From positions 4,456,696-4,520,695 of the forward strand of contig OX243822.1 of assembly GCA_945859605.1 (NCBI GenBank): a stretch of 64,000 nt of DNA, given 5' to 3'. Each line of letters begins with the position of its first letter. Within the stretch, counting starts at the first letter, position 1. The position numbers and the translations under genes were made by a program. The notes below the pieces were generated by a model. The model worked only from the letters and a program-made list of their open reading frames with translations, did no database searches and was not told the DNA's origin. This document shows, one piece after another, positions 56,146 through 64,000 of the stretch. The DNA is from Lumbricus rubellus (taxonomy: Eukaryota; Annelida; Clitellata; Crassiclitellata; Lumbricidae).

Positions 56146-56431
56146 AAGATTAGTATTTAATTTCATTATATTTTTTATGATTATCCCACAATCATTTGCT
56201 AAGTGTGAATGATCACAGTGAGCTAGCATGAGACAGAACATGTATTTGTTTAAAGTCATGAAAACAAATGCGTTTGTTACTTACTTAAATTTTTTGTGAA
56301 TTATTGCATGAAAGGCTGCGGGCTGAAGGAGCTATATAAATTCCATTATGTATAATAATGATAGACGTTTTCGCTTTTAGACGTACATAATGACATAAAA
56401 AACATGACTAACCTCTTGAGAATTTTAGCTG

Positions 56432-56467
56432 TTTATATAGACGGAAATATTTACTTAAAACAGGTGT
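56432..56467 (+). promoter_or_regulatory. TATA/AAAGGTGT element
   Basis: TTTATATAG at 56432-56440, 19 bases, ACAGGTGT at 56460-56467. Confidence 0.65.
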
Positions 56468-56844
56468 CTGCTGCTCAAAGTTTCTGATGAGGTCAACGAC
56501 ATTTGGTATTCCAACCGGTCTGGAACTCCATCGTATAGGCCTACATATAAATTATCATAGAATCGCACCTGCCAGACTTGACGCAGCGATCAGGCGAAAG
56601 CGGAAACACTGAGACTCCAACCATCAATCTGTCTTCTCATCTGTTTTTTTTACCTAAATTGTTCATGCCTTCGTCTATTCCCGAAACGACTATTGTAACT
56701 CGCTAATGGTTGGCCTTCCAAAGGTTCGTCTTTCCCATCTTCAGTCTTCTAACCAGAGCTAAACCAAAATAATGTCTTTCGATATCAGCGAACTATCATG
56801 TCGCTATAATTAATTAGATATCGTTGAACCTATAGATATAAATG

Positions 56845-57575
56845 GCAATGCGGTTCATACCTTTTTAACGTATCTGCGAGATCTACAAGTTGAGAAAAAA
56901 CATAAACAATCTACGATAAGGTTCCACCATGAAATCAAGCGGACTTTAGGTCGAAGTACGATTAATAATTACGCGTTGTGATTTTCAAGGATAAAACAAG
57001 TCGATGCTGAAGCCATAAGCTGACTTTCAAAACCTGCAAATATACGGTTAGACCGTTAGAGGAAACCCTGGAGATCGGAGATAGTCATGATTTTCCATCT
57101 CTTGAGGGGTTCCTTGCCCTCAAATTGTATCGCAACACGCAAGCCTCTGCACCAAATTTCTATCAACACGCGAGCAGCATCATATACCGTTTATTAACGA
57201 GGTTTCATAACTAAGATGATCGCCTCAATCATTCACTCTGACAGTTAAGCAGTTAGGTAATAATATATACAAGTTATTCTAGTGATAGTACTGTTCGTCT
57301 CACAGGTGAGCATGTAATGTCGTGTTAGAAAGTTTTCTCTATATAATAATGTTCATCGTGGCGCCATGCGGCGAATATGTCGGAAACCACGCGAGCAGCG
57401 CTTCAGCTTTGTTTATATAGCGCCAACCGACTCTAACTAAACACGGCGCTATAATAGATGTTGGTTGAATGCGTTCATTCGTTTCATCGGAGGAAGTAGT
57501 TAATGGTCGGTCGACGATAGATGTCGCTAATATCCGGAAGGAAGTGTTCCACTCGTTCCACTTCCGTTCCGTCAT
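56845..57575. repeat. Dispersed repeat family A, copy 6, with an insertion
   Basis: Begins at a reverse ATACCTTT (56858) and tracks copy 2 closely to AACACGCGAGCAGC, where 57179-57387 is inserted, then resumes through TTTATATAGCGCCAACCGAC to GTTCCACTTCCGTTCCG. Confidence 0.8.
57179..57387. mobile_element. 209-bp insertion of unknown type
   Basis: Flanked by a perfect 12-bp duplication CACGCGAGCAGC (57167-57178, 57388-57399). No inverted ends, B box, or coding motif that I recognise. The duplication length suits a retroposed fragment. Confidence 0.65.
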
Positions 57576-58239
57576 ATATATGTACATATAAATTGTACCG
57601 TTATATATGTACCTATATATTCATCATTTACCACGCACAATAACAATTTCGAGAAATAATTAATGTTGACACGCGTATCGCAGTCAGTCACGTGACCTTG
57701 TGATACGGCCTTCTTATCCGCAGAATTGACATACCGGTGCAGTCTTGTTATTCCAGGCATGTGAGCATAATATTAGATACGTCCATGTAACTCATGCTGT
57801 AATTTTACACACATGACTTGGAGATACGTCCTTGTTATCCGAAATGGTTGGTATAATTTAGTAGGACGTTGTAAGGAAATAAAACCTTTTTTGTAGGTTT
57901 ACATGAGATACGTCCGTGTTTAGTTGTTCTGAATAGACGACTAACCTCTTTAACTGTCACCTTTGTTCTTCTATATTATTTTATTAAAAGCGTAAGATCT
58001 TTAAAAAGGTGTCTATAAAATTACGCCGACTATAGACCGATATCGGCTGCCGTCCATTCTGGTCATCAAGCCTAAGCTGAGATAGTAACATTCCTTTATG
58101 ACAATGGGTTATATTACAAAATTCCTGTTGTCAAACGCATAAAGCCACGCACATAATTATCATCACCTCAAATAACTGTCTCATCTGTCGGTAATCTCTA
58201 AAGTTTCAAATCAGAATATAAGATTTTAAATCTTTAGTT

Positions 58240-58420
58240 ATCCTATCTTGAGCTAATGATCATTGAGGGATCGGTGAGCGAATGGAGGGATGTATGGATG
58301 AGTGGAGGAAGGAATTGGAAGATTGGTGGATGGTTAGGAATATCAAAGGTTTGATCGAACGAGGTATTGCAAGTGGATGGATGGATGGATGGATGGATGG
58401 ATAGACGGACGGATGGGTGT
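58240..58420. repeat. (GGAT)n-rich repeat
   Basis: GGATGGATGG units with variants. Similar tracts lie at 11890-11995, 15040-15110 and 61380-61560. Confidence 0.8.
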
Positions 58421-58700
58421 ATATAACTTGATGAAAGGTACATGTAAGTAGTTATATGAATGAATGGATAGATTTGCATTAAGCTATTGAAACATCTAGT
58501 CAGTTGAATAACTTTTCAACCGCTAGCGCCATTCGTTATCAATGGTTTTCCATTGGTCATGAAACCAAAAGTAGCTCAGGTTTAACGACACGGTATGATG
58601 ACAAAGATCATTAGCTTCACCTCCCTCCATTATCAAGACTCAATAATTATTGTAGGCCTAGAATTAAGACACAACTTAAAAATTGTCGAGTATTAGATTA

Positions 58701-58733
58701 TATATAGCATTGTTAGGACCGTTTAGAGGGTGT
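58701..58733 (+). promoter_or_regulatory. TATA/AAAGGTGT element
   Basis: TATATAG at 58701-58707, 18 bases ending CGTTTA, GAGGGTGT at 58726-58733. Confidence 0.75.
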
Positions 58734-58775
58734 TTACGGAAGGCACAGTATCCATTTTTGGTAAAGCTATTAATT

Positions 58776-58810
58776 TTATATACCAACTGTTGACACAACT
58801 TTAAAGGTGT
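58776..58810 (+). promoter_or_regulatory. TATA/AAAGGTGT element
   Basis: TTATATA at 58776-58782, 20 bases, AAAGGTGT at 58803-58810. Only 77 bases after the previous copy. Confidence 0.7.
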
Positions 58811-59335
58811 GCTTGGAGATCACGAACCAGCTGGCTGCCGTGTCTCATATGGATATCGCATCGGGGTAACTGACAAGACTAATAGATCGAATTTGCAGTT
58901 TTGACGAGCATACAGCTTTGAATTTCCAGAATTTTCGGAAGTGACGTAATTTTTTTTAGGAATGCTGCAAACTAAATGAACAAGAAGTCCTGATTACTGT
59001 AAATATTCATATAAACTGTAGTCCCGCAAGCGGGACTAGCATAACTCTTTTTTACAAACTGCTCAATACTTACGTCTATGGCCTATTTAGGTGAAGGCGC
59101 CACTGAGTGAATATTTTAAATGAGCGCTATATAAAGTTCACGATTTTTTATCTACAAAGCACATTCCAGTAGTGTTTTCTTACGCTTCGGAACTCCTCTA
59201 TGTCTATTAATGAAAAAAGTTGCAAATGTAACCACTATAATAATTTTTGTCGTCAGTCAGAAATTAGGACGAATAATTAATTAAGAAGAAGACAATTAAT
59301 TGGATTGCGATGCACATTATGTTGACTGTCTCATG

Positions 59336-59370
59336 TATATATAAGCTGGATGAAAACGTTTAAAAGGTGT
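59336..59370 (+). promoter_or_regulatory. TATA/AAAGGTGT element
   Basis: TATATATAAG at 59336-59345, AAAACGTTTA, AAAGGTGT at 59363-59370, then ATAAGCAGAGC. Confidence 0.78.
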
Positions 59371-59532
59371 ATAAGCAGAGCGCTGTATTAAATTTTATAA
59401 GCAGACGGATGGAGTAAAGTTCAGCAACATCTTTTGTATCTGTATCCGTTTCTATGTAACGGCAATGCACAACATTTACGGATATCGAGCTACTCAAGCA
59501 ACTAATTTAAATTGATTCCACAGCATCCACTG

Positions 59533-59564
59533 TATATAAATTTTTGAATCGGTTTTAGAGGTGT
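59533..59564 (+). promoter_or_regulatory. TATA/AAAGGTGT element
   Basis: TATATAAA at 59533-59540 and AGAGGTGT at 59557-59564, followed by TTAAAAATGC. Confidence 0.65.
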
Positions 59565-59710
59565 TTAAAAATGCACTGTTTCGGTTTTTTTAAAACATAA
59601 TTTCAGTATTCATAACCTGTGGGAAGTCACTTGATTTTACGTGCTTTTGAGGATTTTATAATGTTAAGTAAATATGGAGATAGCCTACAAGGGATTTTAA
59701 AATAAGGAAA

Positions 59711-60070
59711 GGAGTGAGGCAGAGGTGCATTGTGTCCCCCTTTCCTGTTTAATTTTTATGCCGAGAGAATTATGAGAAATGCTGGACTAGAGAAGGCAAT
59801 GGAGGGGTTAGAAGCTGTAGCGAGGAAAATACTGAATATCCTGAGATACGCCGATGATACGACATTACCAGCTGGGAAAAAGAACGACTTGGCCGAATTA
59901 ATAAGAAGAGTTAAGAAAGAGAGTTAAAAGGCAGGCTTGTACTTCAACATAAAGAAAACAAAGGTTGTGACAACTGCAACATGGGAGAATGTTGAGGTGG
60001 ACGGGGAAACGATAGAGGTAGTATCGAACTTCGCATTCCTGGGGAGCTATGATAGAGAAGGAGGGAAGAA
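59711..60070 (+). pseudogene. RTE/BovB-like LINE reverse-transcriptase relic
   Basis: The + strand reads GVRQRCIVSP, then after a one-base shift in the C-run at 59735-59742 reads FLFNFYAERIMRNAGLEKA, ILRYADDTTLPAGKKNDLAE and RVKKES, a stop (59925-59927), then KAGLYFNIKKTKVVTT, VDGETIEVVSNFAFLGS. This is the palm of the reverse transcriptase; YADD holds the two catalytic aspartates. Order and wording fit RTE/BovB-type LINEs. A frameshift and a stop make it non-functional, and both ends are missing. Confidence 0.85.
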
Positions 60071-60520
60071 GTGATATGGAAATGAGGCGGAGGGTAACAC
60101 TGTGGAAACGACAATGAACGGTCTGGGAAATATATGAATCATTAAACGAATATTATTATAATTTCCATCATAACACATAATAATTATGACCATTCTCCGC
60201 AAAATCATCATAGACATTATCTATCAACATCTTTTGGAATTCTATTCGTACATAGCGCCCCCAGACTTGAAGGATGATGTACTCTTATAATTATATAAGC
60301 TGGAACTCTGTGCTCAGCGTTTGTTTTATTTCGCAACTGCAGAGACCTTTATAGACCTAATACAATATCCAAGAGCAATGAACAATCTCTCTTACGTGAC
60401 TGAGCCCTGCGCAAAAATTATTTCTAGTGTTACACGTCTACGATTATTAGAATAAAGTAGAAGAAGAGCCTTTTTTAATAGAAAGTAGGGTATTATTGGT
60501 TTTTCACGGTCATAGGCTTA

Positions 60521-60553
60521 TATATAGCGGTTGTTCATTCGTTACAAAGGTGT
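60521..60553 (+). promoter_or_regulatory. TATA/AAAGGTGT element
   Basis: TATATAG at 60521-60527, CGGTTGTTCATTCGTTAC, AAAGGTGT at 60546-60553. The downstream GCAGAGAGCGATAACAATAC and TTGAATTTAACGACATCG parallel 5545-5610. Confidence 0.8.
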
Positions 60554-60727
60554 TTTATCATGCAGAGAGCGATAACAATACGGAGAGACGGTTCTTGAAT
60601 TTAACGACATCGTAAGGACGGTATGACAGAAAAAGGCTTCAAAAAGCAGCGTCCCATATTACAGCAAATTTAGCAACACTCTATGCCGCAGACAAGGAAG
60701 GAAAGTAGTGAATACTTTCACTTATTC

Positions 60728-60958
60728 GTGGGGCAAGGTGGTGTAGTGGAGGTATCGTTGCCTTGGAGCCGGAAGGTTCGAGGTTCCACCTTGCAGCGTA
60801 AGGACCTTGGGTAAGTCCTTCACTCACAATTGCTCAGCGCTTTGGCGTAAAAATCCGATGCAGTGTCCGCTCTGCATTCGGGAGCGCCTCTGAGTAGGGA
60901 GCCTGAAAGGGCGCTATAAAAAGTGCACATACAAACAAACAAACAAACAAACAAATTC
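60728..60958 (+). mobile_element. tRNA-derived SINE, B box damaged
   Basis: Same family as 5868, with a matching flank upstream (ACTCTATGCCGCAGAC), so the SINE insertion predates duplication of this module. The B box is cut to GGTTCGAGGTTCCACC. Tail GGGAGCGCCTCTGAGTAG, GGGCGCTATAAAAAGTGCAC, (AAAC)n. Confidence 0.88.
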
Positions 60959-61150
60959 TATAGTTCATCTGAATGCACCGTATTCAATAGAGATGGCAGT
61001 GCTCTTGCGAGGTAAACAAAATGGGCTACAAAAGTTGCCTATCACATGCATTAATTATAATTTTTATTCTTCTCGACTGCTTAACAGTTTGTCACGATGA
61101 CCCAAAGTTAATACGCACAAAACACAACTAATAAATTTTCATGTGTGCCT

Positions 61151-61187
61151 TTATATATATCATTGATAGTAAACGATTCTAAGGTGT
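61151..61187 (+). promoter_or_regulatory. TATA/AAAGGTGT element (TTAAGCAATC family)
   Basis: TTATATATAT from 61151, 19 bases, TAAGGTGT at 61180-61187, then CTAAGCAATCACATTAGAGT, parallel to 6336. Confidence 0.75.
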
Positions 61188-61752
61188 CTAAGCAATCACA
61201 TTAGAGTGGAACAATCTGCTATGACAATCCGACTTCAGAAATTCCACCCGACCGAAACGGAGAGAGTAGTTTCACTAGTTGCTGCTTAATTAAGGACTGT
61301 CTACCATAGGACATATGATTACTGTAGTCTCCTACTTTGGTCTGGCTTGAGGCTGGCAATGGCGGTTATAAGTAGAATGGTATTTTAACGGATGGACGGA
61401 TCGAAGGTTGAATGGATGGGTGATTATTTTAATTCATGGAAGGCTGTGTTCGAATGGATAGAAGGTGGAATGGGTGGATGTATGGATGGATGGATGGATG
61501 GATAGATGGATGAGTGGGTGGGTGATTTTGTGGATGGATGGAGAGACGGATGGATGGACTGATTGTTTCATAAACTGTACAAACAATCGGTGTTTGCTAT
61601 TGAACAATTGCTAATTTTTTAACAACATTTTCAATCGTTGCCACTGTTTGAAGTCTATAATAATATTATGCTCGTCGTTCTGCAAGACGAATTTAAAACC
61701 CGTGCGCCTAATATTTTAATATTATAGAAATTTCTAAACATTCAATTTTGAA

Positions 61753-62554
61753 GGGTGTTTACAAGCTACATTACAAGGCTTATACTATTCCTTAATTTTT
61801 CCATACTTGCCATATTGTAACATTTGCTGGGCCTCAACTTATAGTTTTTATTTTAAAAAATTGGAGAGTTTGCAAAAACGTGCCATTCGAACTATTTTCT
61901 TATTATGCTGGTCTGTCAGTACCAAACCAATTTTTCGAACCTATAACATACTACGATTATCAGATATATATAAGTTTCAAATCAGTTTGTTCATGTTTCG
62001 CTATCATCACAAATTGTTGCCTAGGACATTTGATGGTTATTTTTGTCAGGGAATTGCTGTACATAACCATTTCACTAGAACTCTGTTACACTACCGCACC
62101 GATGTTGCACATACTAGGATGAAATTATTTTCGATTAAATGTTCTGGCCCTATGATATGGAATAACCTCCCAAAATATATTACACTTATACCCACCATTA
62201 ACATGTTTAAGACAAAATTAAAAGACTGTTTAATCTCTGTTTACTAGATTTAAACAATTGGTCATAATTTGTTTTTTTCTTGTTTTTTGTTTTGTTTTGA
62301 AATCTGTGTGTCATTTCATTTCAGTTTACTTTTGTTTCATGTGTAAGATGTTGTGCTTTGCACTGTTTTTTTTACAATAGCCAAATGTTATTGAGAAAGG
62401 AAGGGTCAATCCAGCCTCAGCGGGTCCATACGACCTTTTTGGATTGACCCTTTGACTTATGCACCGATCACTCGAAAGTCATTGAATTTGTACTGATTAC
62501 TGCTCTTTTGTACGTGTTTGATGCTTTGTCAATAAACGGCTTACTTACTTACTT
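61753..62554 (+). pseudogene. Jockey/CR1-type LINE 3' end with 3' UTR and (TTAC)n tail
   Basis: The + frame continues from about 61759: LYYSLIFPYLPYCNICWAST, LQKRAIRTIF, a middle of about 60 residues, then FSIKCSGPMIWNNLPKYI and FKTKLKDCLISVY, stop at 62245-62247. This is the C-terminal domain after the reverse transcriptase of jockey/CR1-type elements. The ~300-bp 3' UTR has a hairpin, AAGGGTCAATCCA with TGGATTGACCCTT, and ends AATAAACGGC(TTAC)n. The frame is open and well preserved, so insertion may be fairly recent. Its 5' end falls within a few bases of a GAAGGGTGT motif. Confidence 0.88.
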
Positions 62555-63474
62555 AAATTTAAATAGGGATAAATGAAGAGATCATTTCGGTAACATAGGC
62601 TTAAACATTTCAAAGGTGTCTAAGGAGACCGCTCTAACTAGGCGGTTGCCGTGCTTCATATCGATATCACATCGGCATCACTGACAAGACTTCTAACATC
62701 AGTTTTTGCAGTTTCGAAGTTTCGAGAGGACCGCATTTTTCTGAAGCGACGCCATTTTGATCAAATGGCTGACAAGGAACTTCCACACGAACTTCTACGC
62801 TCTTAATATCATAGCGTCAGAAAACCTAAACGTCCCATCTCTCAATGAAAACTCTAGTTTTGATCCGTCGCCGGCAGTTCACTGTTTGTAGGCCCACCAG
62901 GCAGGGACAGCGTAGAGGATTCGCGTCATTGTTGTAGCACTGGCAACGCTGCGTAGGGTGATTGAAACAGTCTATCAGCTCTTAGGACGCTTCAAGCGTA
63001 GCTACAGGACGAGCAATGATATGGAAATTGCGAGCGTCGCATCACTAGAAAGTGTGAAAATCGCAGAAAATTTCTTGTGCCATTATTAATAGCGTAAAGA
63101 AATACATTAAAAATGGTAATCAACAAATTGCGTCTATTGCAATCAGCCCTTTTGTCGAAGTTTATATTATATTCTCTGCATTGGAACACTCTCGGTTGAC
63201 AGACCGCAATCGGTTACAGTGTACAATTATGCAGTTTAAACAATTCACAAGAACGCAGATTACAGAATACACAAATCTTATTAATTATACGAACTGGACA
63301 GACAGCCTGCAATACTTTTTTTATAAGAAAACAAATAAATTTCACCCAATATGACAGTGCCAGTCATAAGCCTGGAATATGGAGAGGGTGACGGCAATTA
63401 TATTCAACTAGATGTCAGCCGACTATGTTGCCAAAAGACAATGTTTTTAGTTCAACTCTGGATCCAGATTGCAA

Positions 63475-64000
63475 TTTGTTGCACACCTTTTTGACGTGTA
63501 TAATTAATTTACGAATAGGCCTATAAGTACCAAAAATTTCATTTGTAAGAGACCCTACAATGATTTCGAGTGAACTTAAGTAGTAGCCCTGAGATAATTT
63601 ATTATGCTCATTGTTTGTACAATATTACATGACTGTACGTTCAAGGTTTACTGAAGTTATTGTGGAACCCAGCTGAACATCAAAACATGCAATTCAATTG
63701 TTATAGGAGTCTTGTGACTATGCGGTAATCCAGTCTTTGGATATCTGAGAAGAGCACAAATTTATCCGCTGGAGAGGATATTAATCCCGAAATGTTATCG
63801 CAACACGCAATACATTGCACCAAACTCGCATCAACACGCGAGCAACTGTGCAGCCATGTTTATATAGCGCCAACCGACGATCACTGAACACAGCGCTATA
63901 GAAGTTGGTTGAATTCGTTCATCCGTTTCATCGGAGGAAGTAGTTAATGGTCGGCCAACGATATAGATGACGCTAATATTCGGAAGGAAGTGTTCCACTC
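63475..64000. repeat. Dispersed repeat family A, copy 7, running off the window
   Basis: Reverse AAAGGTGT (ACACCTTT at 63483-63490) with GTATAATT 8 bases on, then TATCGCAACACGCAATAC, ATGTTTATATAGCGCCAACC at about 63858, and TTCATCCGTTTCATCGGAGG. From 62560 to 63470 there is one AAAGGTGT (62613) but no gene that I can support. Confidence 0.8.

Noticed and set aside
56480..56500. Hammerhead ribozyme core (CTGATGAGGTC)
   Set aside because: No GAAA partner or flanking helices found in the expected place.
2440..63500. Spliced-leader RNA genes as an explanation of TATA...AAAG|GTGT
   Set aside because: AAAG|GTGT resembles a 5' splice site, but the expected start site falls at or within the motif, leaving almost no room for a leader; no Sm-site-like downstream pattern was seen.
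2440..63500. V(D)J-type recombination signals (heptamer, 12/23 spacer, nonamer)
   Set aside because: The 18-19 base spacer and the sequences do not fit CACAGTG/ACAAAAACC.

Overview
The window is animal nuclear DNA from a repeat-rich, probably marine invertebrate genome. I cannot name the species. Evidence for a metazoan is the 3' end of a Van Gogh/Strabismus (Vangl) planar cell polarity gene on the + strand, split by a 3.8 kb intron, with spliceosomal junctions and the conserved C-terminal ETSV. Everything else recognisable is transposon-derived, microsatellite, or dispersed repeat of unknown origin. I see no bacterial operons, no CRISPR array and no intact transposase or reverse transcriptase. 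Most long open frames are read through simple repeats and are not genes.

Layout. 0-36 kb: a mosaic of 0.3-1 kb dispersed repeat modules (families A, B, C, D, E below), interrupted by tRNA-derived SINEs, 5'-truncated LINE ends, a pair of decayed Tc1/mariner transposases (12.3-12.9 kb), a hAT-type MITE (15.4-16.1 kb), three ~990 bp TTAA-flanked elements (16.4, 19.7, 24.2 kb) and a ~960 bp polypyrimidine tract (33.0-34.0 kb). 36-43 kb: LINE 3' ends, two SINE families, an 800 bp foldback element built of short palindromes (39.7-40.5 kb), two 62-63 bp TTAA micro-elements and a hAT MITE inserted in a SINE. 43.3-48.6 kb: the last two recognised Vangl exons, their intron and the presumed 3' UTR. 48.6-56.3 kb: LINE ends, a three-level nest of TTAA elements (52.3-55.0 kb) and ~1 kb of degenerate ACATGTGAC repeats. 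56-64 kb: more A-type modules, an RTE/BovB-like reverse-transcriptase relic, a SINE and an 800 bp LINE 3' end.

The main unexplained signal is a short two-part element, TTTATATAG, then a spacer usually of 18-19 bases, then AAAGGTGT(N)TAA. It recurs dozens of times on both strands, across repeat families that otherwise look unrelated, and also around the Vangl exons. The near-fixed spacing looks like a TATA box placed so that AAAGGTGT falls near the expected start of transcription. No known repeat class I can name explains it. One copy forms the splice acceptor of a Vangl exon, and three tandem 44-bp copies follow the Vangl stop codon.
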